Positions 22,905 through 34,800 of a stretch of DNA of 64,000 nt are shown here, piece by piece. The notes under the pieces are model-generated. The model was not told the DNA's origin. It ran no database searches and saw only the letters and a program-made list of their open reading frames with translations. Numbering within the stretch: position 1 is the first letter of the stretch; the number at the start of each line of letters is the position of its first letter. Made by a program: the position numbers and the translations under genes. Origin of the DNA: Reticulitermes speratus (Eukaryota; Arthropoda; Insecta; Blattodea; Rhinotermitidae); contig JAJKFL010000008.1 of the NCBI GenBank assembly GCA_021186555.1, positions 11,463,936 through 11,527,935 of the forward strand, read 5' to 3'.

Positions 22905-23400
22905 CTTTGAGTGTGTGTCTATAGCATTAGGTATCCAGCATGCAATGCGCATGCCGTGTTATTTTTTAACTGTGGCCTGTCTGGCTCTACCATATTCTTC
23001 CGCATATCATAAACAACATGATTTTCGGGGGGGGGGGGGGGGGGAAGTTATTGAACATAAAATGTGTATTTTGATTTTCTCTGCAACTTTTGTCTGAAAC
23101 ATTTCTCATTCTAAGAAGAAATGGGCAAGATATTATCACAAATGTACTTAAGTCTTCATGTAAAGTACCCGTTATTCTTGTCAGATTTTTAATGAAACTT
23201 GAAGTTTCTCGACAGATTTTCGAAGAATACTCAAATAACAAACTTCAACAAAATCCGTCTACTGGGATCCGAGTTGTTCCATGCAGACGGACGGACAGAC
23301 AGAAAAACATGACGAAGCTGATAGTCGCTTTTCGCAATTTTGCGAAAGCGCCTAAAATGTATGCGAAACTTTATTAATGTGACAATATTAACATATCTTT
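22905..23400. repeat. unclassified dispersed repeat
   Basis: GGTATCCAGCATGCAATGCGCATGC, CTACCATATTCTTCCGCATAT and GAACATAAAATGTG recur at 27120-27260. AGTCTTCATGTAAAGTACCCG recurs at 26895. GACGGACGGACAGAC recurs near 23930. The two regions look like copies of one element of at least 500 bp of unknown type. Confidence 0.55.
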
Positions 23401-24537
23401 ATCAGTTTTAGGTTTTCTTTAAGAAGTGAAAAACAGCAAGCCTTATGTGCAGACCACGTCCGTCTGTCACCAGCGACTAAGACGTCTGCCGAATTCCCAC
23501 GACATACATCCGGTACTGCAGTCCTTTACAAAAGTTGTCGGGCAAGCGTTGACCCGTGCGACAATCGGCTCACTGAGTCATACTTTACTCAAGGGGGTAA
23601 ATGAATTTCTGCCCGTAATTTCATTTCTTGACCGATCTGGGGTGAAATTCCGTTACAGAATATTTTCACACGGTGCTGTTCAGTGACGACAATTTTCAAG
23701 AAAATCGGTACAGTGAAAGCGACACTTTACTTATGGGCGTAACCACGGTAACCATGTCGGATAGTAGCCAAATTAATCATGAAAGTACGTAGTTTTCATT
23801 GTACAGTGTCTGTTGTTTTTCTTAGATTTTAACCAAACTTGGAATGTGCAGACAGATTTTAGTACAATTTCTTCCCAATACCAATTTTTCACGCTAATCC
23901 TTCCAGTGACAGTCGAATTCCATGCGCACGGACGGACGGACAAACATTTTATTCCAGGGATGCGTTCCTGAAGACCTCGCATAATTCAAGATTAATTTTT
24001 TCCCATGGGAATAAAGAAACAGGGACGATATGTTCTCGGACAATCTGCAACCATTGTACCGTGCCTCTGTTTTAAACATATTTTAAGCACAATATAAATA
24101 TGAAATTTAATCTAATGAGTCGCTTTATTTCAAATTGTTCGCGTAAAGTGAGCCTTTATTAACATTTTTATGTCGCAGTATTTCAAATTCGCATAAAATG
24201 CCATCACAACTGCACGCCGAAGCTAAGTCGCTTCTCGCAAGTGCTTTGCACATGTAGCACACCAGACTTCGCAATGTATCGAGCAATAAAGCTGTTCTGC
24301 GAACCTACTGGCACAAGTGGGCACTCAAACCTGATAACTTTATGAGATAACGTTAATTCTGAAAGAAGCGAGTTGGCGTCTCGTACTGTTACGGTGATAG
24401 CGCACTGTACTAGTGAAAACACTGTTGACGGGCTCCAAAAACGATATTTAAATCCGTTTAACGAAATCCATTCATCCAATGTCTCGCTGCATACATGATT
24501 TATTGTTACCTGTCTGAGCAAAGCTGTCAGTTAACTT

Positions 24538-24935
24538 AGACCATAAAAGTAAAGTTATCTCAGTACACGCCATAAAGCCATATGGTAGGAGGGGATGTTT
24601 AGCTCCAATAATTTTTGACCTCAGAACTAGATGAAAGTAAGTGGTCAGCTTCACGCTATAATCGTTTTACCTCTGGAGATCAGAGCTCTCGGTATCCATG
24701 GGGTAGGTGGCTGGGTGGACCCCATAGCCGGTCTGGACGTTTCGGAGAATGGAAATACCTTCGCCACTTTTTAATAAAAAATATAATATAATACAATATA
24801 ATATATAATATATTAATATAAACACATAAATATAAAAAACATAAAATATGAAAAAATCTTCGCCACTGTCGGAAATCGAACCACGTTTCATTGATTGTCC
24901 AGCCCGTAGACTAGTCATTGCACTGAGCTGTCCTG
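24538..24935 (-). mobile_element. SINE family A with an AT-rich insertion
   Basis: Minus copy with the usual body blocks; interrupted at 24769-24857 by an AT-rich insertion flanked by CTTCGCCACT repeats. The head resumes with GTCGGAAATCGAACC (B box) and GTCCAGCCCGTAGACTAGTC. Confidence 0.75.
24769..24857. mobile_element. 89-bp AT-rich insertion with 10-bp target-site duplication
   Basis: The sequence is almost entirely A and T (TAATATAATA-type runs) and is bounded by CTTCGCCACT at 24759-24768 and 24858-24867. The duplication shows it arrived by insertion rather than by slippage. It may be a retroposed low-complexity tail. Confidence 0.65.
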
Positions 24936-25772
24936 ACCCTTCAGGATCTCCTCATAACAAGCAAGCTCACAATTTCCTGTCTAGCTGTTGCTGCTCGCTG
25001 CTCCTTCCAGTCAGTGTCCTCAAACACCTTGATACCAGCTACAGTCAGTCAAAGCCACTCAGTCAACTTCGACACCGCCATGGTCCTCTCCTTAGGCTCA
25101 GCTTCTTCGGGGGCGCTTTGCTTCCGAATTTCGACAATATGGTCGAGAGTGAGATCATGATCATGGTCGTGCAGCAACTCTAAGACATCTTCAGCATCGT
25201 ATGCACGAATTTGTGCGCTTGGCTTAATATATTGGGGCTGGGGCAAACGACGTAAGGGTGGGGGGATGACTGTATCATCATCTCCAATGTCCAACAGTAC
25301 GGCAACGATACACGAGTCCCTGAAGGTGACTTGGAAGAAATCAAACGCTGAAGTCTGACAAGACAAAGACCTCTTCTTACCCTTCAGGATCTCCTCATAA
25401 CAAGCAAGCTCACAATTCCCTGTCTAGCTGTTGCTGCTCGCTGCTCCTTCCAGTCAGTGTCCTCAAGCACCTTGATGCCAGCTACAGTCAGTCCAAGCCA
25501 CTCAGACAACTTCGACACCGTCATGGTCCTCTCCTTAGGCTCTGGTTCTTTAGGCTTCTCAGCTTCTTCAAGGGCGCTTTGCTTCCGAATTTCAGAACAC
25601 GACCGAGAATGAGATCCTCATGATGGGATTTCAACAACTCGAAGACATCTTCCTCCAAACGACGTAAGCGCGGAGCGACGTAAGTCGGGGTATTGCTGTA
25701 TACAGCGTTGAATAATATAATTAACACGAAATGATACATTGGAAGGGATTTGGAACGAAGCTGTCGTGTCAT
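24930..25772 (-). pseudogene. Tigger/CENP-B-like transposase C-terminal fragment, tandemly duplicated
   Basis: The minus strand reads ELLHDHDHDLTLDHIVEIRK, then KERTMAVSKLTEWL and, in shifted frames, AGIKVFEDTDWKEQRAAT, repeated once more at higher coordinates (SEIRKQSALEEAEKPKE, KERTMTVSKLSEWLGLTVAG). SCQTSAFDFFQV at about 25365-25325 is the end of the first unit. These blocks are the acidic C-terminal tail of insect Tigger/JRK-type transposases. At the DNA level, 24945-25135 and 25380-25600 are direct repeats. Frameshifts and stops show it is inactive. Confidence 0.65.
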
Positions 25773-25774
25773 AA

Positions 25775-25935
25775 TTTGAGGTACTATCCCGGTGTTTGTC
25801 TGGAGCGACTAAAGAAAACCACGAGTGTTTGCCGGTCGAAATTCGAATCGGTCATGTCATAAACGTAAGTCAGAAACGTTATTGTCTCGGGTACTATGCC
25901 CGGAGCGTGCGCCGTTCAGCAGAACCTATCCTAAC
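25775..25935 (-). mobile_element. SINE family C copy, diverged
   Basis: GAGGTACTATCCCGGTGTTTG, CTAAAGAAAACCACGAG and GAAATTCGAATCGG resemble the family; this copy adjoins the Tigger transposase fragments. Confidence 0.5.
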
Positions 25936-26284
25936 GGAATTCCAAGAGACCTCCATATTTATTTCGTGTCAAACATAACACACGTAAGATATATGATCCA
26001 AATCACAATTCAACAATATTCCCTCTTATTTTTTTACAACAAAACCAAGATAGTGCAGTCAGTATAGGGACTAGGCTACGGGCTGGGCAACCCAGGAATC
26101 ATGGTTTCCTGCCACTGTGGGAAAGTCAAAATGTTCGTACGCATTGTCAGAAATGTATTTTGATGACCTGGAAATAAAACCGGGACTGCCCTGGGAAAAC
26201 CGGGATCCTCATACACAGATTATGTGAATTCGTACTGCCGAAGTATCCTGTTCACATCTCGGCCTGGTTATCGACTAAAGATTA

Positions 26285-26510
26285 CTTTCTGGGACGTTAC
26301 ACCGTGAAGTTTGGTAAGAAGGTACAAACGTTTTGAAGGAACCTGCTGCCTCTATCTTTAGGGCAGAAGTGTACAGACGTTTCAGAAGATCCTGATGCCT
26401 TCGTAATATACCCTGATGATGCGGGTAGTACGATCCTCCGAAACGTCGATACTTTTACCAGACTATACGGCGTCACATTCCAGAGTCATAGTCACCACCG
26501 TGGAAGCTAG
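26285..26510. repeat. MITE-like element, family M
   Basis: GGGACGTTACACCGTGAAGTTTG, CCTGCTGCCTCTATCTTTAGG, GATCCTCCGAAACGTCGATAC and CGGCGTCACATTCCAGAG. Confidence 0.6.
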
Positions 26511-26799
26511 TACGAAGACTTGTGTCATTTACTGTACATAGTCTGATTATGTCTTAATAGTGCATGGTGGAAACGCAAAGGTTCAGAAAGGTATTTTGTT
26601 ATCTATATGACTCCAGTTTTAATTATAACATATGCCTATTCACCATGGCGTGGCGGATTTTGCAGTGTGATAACGATACTGTACGAATCGTAATAGCATT
26701 AACGAGGCGGGCAATGTACGTATAACGTAACCTTGTGGCGCTTACACGCAACCCCTGCTGGAGTCGAACGACACCAATGCACACCGCGTGTTCTTGAGC

Positions 26800-27265
26800 T
26801 AATGTCGCTGCGAACTACATAAAAAATATTGAGTGTTGCACAACAATGCTTTTATGGCCAATTTATGTCGCCGGCAACAATAAAACGTACGTAGGTCTTC
26901 ATGTAAAGTGCCCGATAATGCACTGAAACAAAAGAATGTTCGTTTGCTAATGACCTTCTTTGGGCGTACAGTTTGGCTAAACAGATCGTAATTGCAGATA
27001 AGTCGTTGCGCAGCTTATCAGTTTTTCTAACTGTTGCCGTAAAACATTTTACGAGATCAGGCGGAATTAATCGGTTATGAAGCAGTAAGTATGAAATATT
27101 ATGAGTGTCTGTATTCTTGTCTTACTTTATGTGGCATGCAATGCGCATGCGCTGTATTATATTGTCGTCGGTGGCTTATTTGGCTGTGCCATATTTCTCC
27201 ACATCTTCTCATAAACGGCACGAATTTCGAAAAAAAAAAAAAAAAGTTTTGAACATAAAATATGC
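26800..27265. repeat. second copy of the unclassified dispersed repeat
   Basis: See the copy at 22905: shared blocks include GGCATGCAATGCGCATGC, CATATTTCTCCACATC, and GAACATAAAATATG, each in the same order. The order of the flanking block (TCTTCATGTAAAGTGCCCG) differs between the two, so one may be rearranged. Confidence 0.5.
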
Positions 27266-27334
27266 GTGTGTTGATCAATTTGTTTATGTGTATTTTTATA
27301 ATAAGTTATATATTGGTTATTATTTCATATTTGT

Positions 27335-27537
27335 ATTTCAGTTTTTTACCATTTAAACAGTGTATAATTGTACCATTGATGTAAAAAAAGTCAGTGTAAT
27401 TTAAAATACTGAGGTCCCTGAAGATGAACCGGGATAAGGTTCGAAACATGTAGCATTGTGTTTCACAGAAATTAATAGTGAATAAAAGTGTACATTTGTG
27501 GGACAATAAACACAGAAAAGAAAATGTACGGAATGAA
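27335..27537 (+). repeat. solo copy of the foldback element right arm
   Basis: Nearly identical to 10245-10434, including AAAATACTGAGGTCCCTGAA and AATGTACGGAATGAATA. There is no inverted partner nearby. Confidence 0.8.
27413..27457 (+). ncRNA. hammerhead ribozyme-like motif
   Basis: Same layout as at 10304, with core at 27418-27424 and one change in stem I (GCATT), which keeps pairing through G-U wobbles. Confidence 0.5.
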
Positions 27538-27599
27538 TAATACTGAGTTAGCCTTTCAAGTTTTGTACTGTATGTGTATTAAACTCTACTATCCATGAT

Positions 27600-27750
27600 T
27601 CACTGTCTACGAACCAACTAAATGCACTTTTTTTCACTTTCACTTCTCTTTATTTACAAATTCACCCCGTGAACTTGTAAATAAAGAGAGTAAATAGTTG
27701 GTTCGTAGACAGTGAATTGTTAATAAAAAATGCACGGTGAGACTAATATA
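27600..27750. repeat. short inverted-repeat element
   Basis: GAACCAACTAAATGCAC and TTATTTAC on one side mirror GTAAATAAAGAGAG, AGTTGGTTC on the other. The AATGCACGGTGA sequence at its right also occurs at 58803, linking it to the element with a hammerhead-like motif there. Confidence 0.55.
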
Positions 27751-27999
27751 AAGTTTCTACTATCCATGCTTCTGTTATCGCATCCTACCAATAACTAACG
27801 TACACTTACATATTTATGTTCCCTGCTCAGGCAGCTCAATCTGTAGAGATTACAGGCAGGCACATATTAGACCTGCTGCTGATATCAACACGCAACGAGT
27901 ATTGCATAACTCACTGGCGTAAAGACGGCTGTAGTGGGTTATTCAAAACATTTTTTAAAACTGAAGTTAATTTATAAGTATTTTAATACTATGATATAA

Positions 28000-28770
28000 G
28001 AAATCTATACTAGTTATGTAACTAAATTTCATGTTGATTTACTTGAAAAACGAGTTTAAAACTTTGTATTTTGATATTAATTGCCCCTCTGTTCCTGTTC
28101 AGTGCTCCTATCCCAAATAAAAGTTCGTTACTGAATCGTCATTTACCTTGCAGTGAGTCCAACGTTAAAAATAGAATTTTCCCCACTAACTCAGTTCGGT
28201 GCGCGAATATCAAGGCAAAGAGCACGGAAGCAGTGACGCTTAAGTAGCCGAAAGTTGTGTGTGCATCTTCAGCACGTTCATTTTAATCTACCACAAGTGC
28301 TGATTACTTTTCATTTAACAAACATAATGTGTAGGAACAGAAGGTCGTCGAATGTTGTGACCTCAGAATAAACACTGCTGTATTTCGTAAGTGCTTCTGG
28401 CAGGAACACTGTACAATCCGACGAGGGGCGTGGAATAGCAAATCCGGATGGACAATGACCGGTTCAGCTACAGGCTACGCGTAAATGTCACTCATTCGTC
28501 TTGGTTCCAGCAATACGACGATGCAGAGATCTTCTAGGTTCACAAGTGCACCCAGAATTGTTCACTGGGGTGGAAGGGGGGGGGGGGGTTGACACTGAGG
28601 CTATATATAATTTGATTTTAAAATTGTTATAAAAATCATGTCACGAGTATAACTGTAACATAAAACTGTTTGCAACTGCATTTATGCACATACAAATGTA
28701 ACTATATTAAATTTCATCTAACACATCCTAAGTTTTTGATTTTTCAAAATTCTATTGTACTGGTCATCAA
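28000..28770. other. no recognisable gene
   Basis: Unique-looking sequence ending in a G run (28577). GTGCACCCAGAATTG at 28546 and GGGTGCGCCCCTGTCTAG at 29172 could be opposite ends of an old transposon holding the 28779 SINE, but the match is weak. Confidence 0.4.
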
Positions 28771-28778
28771 CCGGTGGG

Positions 28779-29038
28779 CCGGAATAGCTCAGTCGGTATA
28801 CCGACTCGCTACGGGCTTGACGGTCCGGGATCGAATCCCGGTGGGGGCGAGATTTTCCGCACCCGTCCACACCGCCCCCGAGGCCGACCCGGCCACCCGG
28901 GGGCAAAGCTGCCAGGGCGTGAAGTTAACCACCCACCCACATCTAGTGCCGAGGTTAAAGCAAGAGCACGGCTGTATCTCTACTCTCCCTCTGTGCCTTC
29001 ATGGCATATTATAGGGCGAAGTTTACCTTCACCTTTAG
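28779..29038 (+). mobile_element. SINE family A, full-length reference copy
   Basis: tRNA-like head GGAATAGCTCAGTCGGTATA (A box) and GGGATCGAATCCCGGTG (B box), body with GTGAAGTTAACCACCC and ATCTAGTGCCGAGGTTAA, tail CTTCATGGCAT and TTTACCTTCACCTTTA. It shows the head-body-tail order used to recognise the other copies. Confidence 0.9.
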
Positions 29039-29039
29039 T

Positions 29040-31671
29040 CATCAACAGACTTCAGTGGCTGATTTCGGCTGAAGGGTGAATCACATAAAACATTTAATAT
29101 CACTGTGTCTACAAAATCGGTGTTTTTTAAATTTTGACTTGGGAGGAGGCTGCGGCCCGGCACCCCACCTTGGGTGCGCCCCTGTCTAGGTTCCGTTTTA
29201 CAACGGGAAGGTATCTCCTTAACGGCGTCACTGGGCATAAATATTAAATTATTTACAAATTCAGGAAATGTAGAGTGTCCAGTGAATACACAAGGCATGA
29301 TGAACAACATTACCATGCATAACTTCTTAGCTACTTTCTATTCTATGTCAAGATTTGCATGTGATACCATCTAATTTGTTTGTGTTGTGGCACTTGGACT
29401 GGACAGACGTGGAGGATTTTCATTAACTCCTCAGCATCAAATTTCACTGCACTGACACGTGCGTACAGATGCATGTATGGACAGACATGATGAAGCCAAT
29501 AGGCACTTTTTGTAACTATGAGAACGCACATAAAAAGGTACACAAGAATGAACACAATACGGTAACACAATAAAAAATTTAAACACCATAAATATGTCTA
29601 AAAGATGGTCACATCACATACATGAAACAAAGACAAACATGCCTAAATACCAAACCAAAATGCTTGCAAATGTCTACTGTTCGGTGTGCTCTTACACGAC
29701 GTACAGTCTTCCTAAAACACAAAACTAGATTACCTGCAAACAACAGCCACAAACTTGAAAAATGTGTGGTCAGAAATATGTCTCTAGTAAAAATAAATCG
29801 ATAAATAAATGCATACAGATACATACAGTGGGAGTCGAAGGAACAGGGAAACAAGGTGAAGAACATGCCATACTTTGAAGTCAGTAAATTGGGATTTCAG
29901 GAACCACAGAGAATGACTCCTTTTCTCTGAAAAGAAGACACAAACAACACGTTAAAAGATGGTCACCAGCATTATATTTCTCTTTCTTGCTTCCCGTTTA
30001 CATCTACAAAATAAATCAACAATTTTGCTCTTTTCTTACCTTCATACACATTCATACAATATTAATGGCGTTAAATGTTTTTCCTACATATAGCTCAACT
30101 TTTATTTACACAATTACCATGAAAAAATTATTTAGACATATAATATTCTTATTTCATGGACATAACTGTATATAAAAATGTACAGACTTTCAGCAAACAT
30201 AATCTTGTTCCTTTCATACTGGTTAATAGAGCTTTTTAACTAACATTAACTGATACAAAATATAGTATGTACCCTCTTTTACACTGTTATATAAAAATTG
30301 TGTAAACAGCATTCACATGTAAAACAATTATTTGTGCTATCGAGAATTCCCAGGCTGAACATTTTAATGGAGGCATATACATTTATTAATGCTGGAAAGT
30401 TTAGATATAAATTATGTTTTTCTGTGTAGAACAGATTTTATGGCAGTAGACTATATTATGTAGTTAAAATATAGCATGAACAAATTTCACATTATTAACA
30501 CTGTGCATCTTCACGAATCAAATGAAATTAAATTAAACCAACTGATGCACAAATTGAGCCACCTTTATTGTAAATATTGTAAATAAAGGTGGCTCAATTT
30601 GTGCATCAGTTGGTTTAATTTAATTTCATTTGATAGCATGAACAAGTTTGGAAATGTACACAGTGTAACAACTCTGGCACATTTGCTTCCTTTTGATTAT
30701 TTCAAAAGCCTAAAGATTTACAAAGAAAGTATATGGGGCATAAAACATATTTTATTTTTCTTTATTGGTCTGTATGTAACATTCTACTCTCTGACAAATA
30801 TAGAGTCATTATTGTATCTGACAACTACAAATACACGTCCTGTAGTTGGTGAGCTACACCCAAGATGCACAGAGATATGCACGTAAGTCTCTATGTGACT
30901 GACTGTAATCAAAATTGGAATGATTTGAAAAATTTTAATAAAAACTCTCCAATGTCAAATTGAATTTGTTCAGCAGTTCTTCATCTGTTACAGGCAGACT
31001 GCAAAGCTAACTGGTGCGTTCTTTTGTTGCGAACACACCAAACTGGGAATAAGAAATCTAGTGAAATATTTCTCTTAGAACTGCAGAATAAGAATAGAAA
31101 TAAAGGGGTTTCTCAATACCCCAACTCCAAATTATAATAAATGCATCTCAATTTCACATAACCATTGCCATTTTATATCACAAGAGATATTAAAGTAAAG
31201 GAACAAGCTTCGACAGGTTAACGGCAATGCAATATAATACAAAGCCTCTGTACACCTGGAGTTCCTTGTAGTTCCCTGATCTTTTCATGTTCACTCACTG
31301 ATCCACATTATCTATTTAAACCCTAAGTATTCAGTCCCCATTACTGAATGTGAAATCACTGTAACAAGTGCTTTTACTGCCTACTAATAACTTACCAAGT
31401 GGAAAAAAAATTCTTAGGCTATAGATGCAATCTGGTTTCAAGAGATAATTTAGTATGGGATACAACATACATACAAAAGTACCTAATACTGTATATCTAG
31501 GCACTTTCAGTCATCATACCTGTGCAGTTGCCTTCCACCTCTAGCAGCAAAAACTAAGCTGCAAAGGAATAACGTCCTAAATATGGCGCACGCACTTCCT
31601 TCATTCGTGCTATGATACTGTCATAAATACGGTGCGTTACTTAACTGGTGGGACACATGTATCTCTTCTTA
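29040..31671. other. 3' flank of the RhoGAP gene, mostly non-coding
   Basis: Includes the RhoGAP 3' UTR of unknown length directly below 31672 and the inverted-repeat insertion at 30484. No other gene recognised. Confidence 0.5.
30484..30632. mobile_element. short insertion containing a perfect 53-bp inverted repeat, with target-site duplication
   Basis: Arms at 30517-30569 and 30582-30634 are exact reverse complements with a 12-bp spacer. The insertion is flanked by ATAGCATGAACAA at 30471-30483 and 30633-30645. GTGAAGATG on the minus strand near 30512 and AATAAAGGTGGC tie it to the same repeat group. Confidence 0.75.
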
Positions 31672-31814
31672 TCAAAGATCCGTACTCTCCCACACACGTT
31701 CCTGCTTAGATTTGCCTGGTGGAGGAGGAGGTGGAGGTCGACTGGGGTGCTTGGGAGAACCTGGTGAATTGCCACTCCTCTGTGGTGAAGTATGAGGTGG
31801 CAGCGGCCTCATGA
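31672..31814 (-). CDS. ARHGAP17/44-like (RICH): RICH RhoGAP terminal coding exon 15 (PDZ ligand and stop)
   Basis: Residues 944-990 and TGA at 31674-31672. Acceptor TTGTTTGAAG. It reads SPGSPKHPSRPPPPPPPGKS and ends VWESTDL. Vertebrate RICH proteins end in ESTAL, which binds PDZ domains; here T at -2 and L at 0 keep the class I ligand. No convincing polyadenylation signal was assigned downstream. Confidence 0.9.
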
Positions 31815-34800
31815 CTTCAAACAAGAAAACGCTCATGAAACATCAACATTTCGCAATGCTGTTTCAACTGCAGATACTGTACAGTGTTAAATTACATGGG
31901 TACAAGATCATAAATGGTGATCAGGCAAGCATTAAAAGCGGGGCAGTCATGGCCTATTTTAAGGTACTATCCTGACAAGGTCCATCAGTCAGTACAGTAG
32001 GTAACCAAGTCTACAGCATTACCACTAGAGGGTAATTGACCTCAGGTTTCTACTGAACATTAATCGTCTGTAATTAGCCTCGGGCGAGCTTATACTGAAA
32101 TTAATGTTTGGCATCTATTGTAATGAACCTTGGGCAGGATGGCAGACTCCTAACTCTTCAAATTCCCAGTGTAATCTGCAAAACCCTGGATTTAAATTAC
32201 AGGATTTAATTTTGTCATGCAGACTCTTAAAAAAAAAAAACCAACAGGGCTGTAAAAAAATGGCCATAATTGGCCGACGCATATGCTGCGTCATTAGGGT
32301 ATCAAACCCAGTATCCTGCAACGTTGTTCAGCTCCAAAGGGCTAATGCACGTTGGTTTCCACAGCAATCATCCTCTGACAGGTGAACAAAAACATCACAG
32401 TGCTCCATGTCAGTTTACTTTGCTTCCCACATTCACAATTTAATGCATTACAAATAGATGTCAACAACCACTTGTATAACCTTCAATCGGCAAGTTTACA
32501 GCCATTATCTATACCCTCTTGCCTGTTCTTCCAAAAGTCAATGGGGATTAGTGCAACAATTTACAAAAAATGTCAAGACGCATATTTAGACATATTACCT
32601 GACTTATCTGCGTCGATGTCGAAAATGTTTCCTTCTGACATGGTCCGGGAATGACTAGATTTGTGCTGCTCTCTTTCAACACAGGTATTTGCGTTTTCTG
32701 GTTCTGGAAGTTGCTCTGGCTTTTCAAGGCATTGTCCTTTGTCTGTGAATCAACAGAAAATGCTGTGATGTTCACAACATGGTGAAATCTTCAAGCTTGA
32801 AGTCAACAACGTATTAATTACACAGTAACAAACTTCAATGTGAAGATAACCACAGAGGTTATAAAATGTAATTGGGACGATCATTACAAACAGAAATTAT
32901 GTAAGAATTTGGAAGCGTTAGACAGCATCCCACTTTAAGGTAGTTTCTCTATATAACAGCTTTGAAATGACTAGTTTGTTTATAATTTCTTTAACCATGT
33001 TTCAAATATCTCAAGCACTGGAAGATAAGGCGATCAATGAATAATGAACTTGAATGGATCTCAAGAAGTGCTCATGGCCTAATTAGGTACTACTGTGGCA
33101 TCTGCCTAGAGGGACAGCTGACCAGTACAAAAGACCCATCAGGATAGCTGATTTATGACCAAGATCTAAACCTCCCATCTCTTGAATACAAAGCAGAAGT
33201 GCTACCCACTCAACTGCAAGTTCGCATACACCCTCTTCAAGATAGCTTTTATTTTCCTTCTATGTGACGCTGACTGCAGCAGGTACCCAAGCAAGTATAA
33301 TACATGTGTTTAATAAGGCATCATGCCATGAAGATGTATGGTGTAGTGGAATTACAGCTCAACTCATTCTTAACCTCAGCACTTGTTGGAGACAAGTGGT
33401 CAGCTTCAAATTCTAGCTGCTTTGTCCCCAAGGGAAAAAAGGTCCTGGTACTCAATTTGACAAGAGGCTGGGTAGGCTCCAGAGCTGTTCTCAGTGGTAT
33501 AGCACAAAAGGAAACACCTCCACTCCTTCTGAGAATGACCCCATCATGAAGCCCACAGCTAGTTACGAGCAAACGAGCTACTCCAGGTCCTTAAATATAA
33601 TACCACACTATGAGATATACAAAACCCGTTTTATATTGCACATTCCTATTGAACATGGCGTGAACACTGCACCAATACATTCACACACACATGCATACAC
33701 ATACATATGCACACATATAAATACATATAATACAGTAAAATAAAATAAATCAAAAACAAAAAAGAAAAGAAAAAGAAAATAATTACAAAGCATATGATCA
33801 AAAAAGATAAATATTAATGCTACATTCTAGCAAACAACTAAGCATTATTAATATCCCAGAAGAGCGCAGATCTTATCAACATCATGGCAGAAGCCTGAAA
33901 TTAAGGTAAGCATTATTAGTCTCACTATGACTAAGCACGCATCACAGCTGCATATCAATAAACAATCTGCTTCATACACATGAAGTTTCTTTGTATGGGG
34001 AACACCTCATAAGTTTAAGATGCATTAACCCTCCCTGTAGCAAAGCCATACTGGGATACTGGATAAGTACCAAGAGTGCAGCAGTCACGACAAATTTATT
34101 ATAAAAACACTACTTGTTTTTATGTAAAATTGCTACATATTTCCACACCTAAACATCATCATCAGGCAAGACCGTGCCAAAGGAAGGTTTGTGAATACTT
34201 AAAATTCTCATTTCTACATGAAATGACTATTCAAACTTGCCTAAAAGAACTGTTTTTATTTGACACTGTCTTATGGTTAGACAAACACAGCGCACAAAAC
34301 GGAACACAAAAATGAGTGTTAATAAGAAACTTCACCGCACACTCCTTCTGACATGTCTTCATGCGGGCTGGATGTGAATAGTGGGTTGTGTGGTGCTCCA
34401 GGCCGTGGTACAGTATGCGCCAGCACAGCTGTTACATGTGACACAGAGGACATGCAGGAGAACACACATGCAGTTGAGTGAAGGGGGTATGTTACCTGAA
34501 AGGGAGATGGAGAGGGGTCGACCCCCTACGGAAGGGCTCCTCTGTAACACACGCTCATTATTGTTATTGTTGTTGATAGGAACTGCGACCGTCTTCTCCT
34601 TCTCTCCCCCAACTTGAATAATTGACACCTGCTGTTTGTCTACAGAGTACATGTGGGTGCGTTCCAGCATGGGACGCTCGGACTGCAACCGAGCATACAA
34701 ACATCCTAAATTATATTTTTTGTTTGTTTCCAAAATGTCATGTCCCAGTTCTCACCCCCCCCCCCCCTCTAAGAGGCTAATAAAAATAGCGATGAAAAGG

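Noticed and set aside
28779-28855. tRNA genes suggested by A and B box motifs here and at 17627, 49891 and 61058
   Set aside because: The motifs lie in SINE heads; the acceptor stems do not close and the same body follows each head.
32548-32775. 75-codon minus ORF as the coding frame of the RhoGAP exon in this place
   Set aside because: Its frame does not fit the flanking intron phases; the +1 frame does and gives the conserved-looking EGNIFDID motif.
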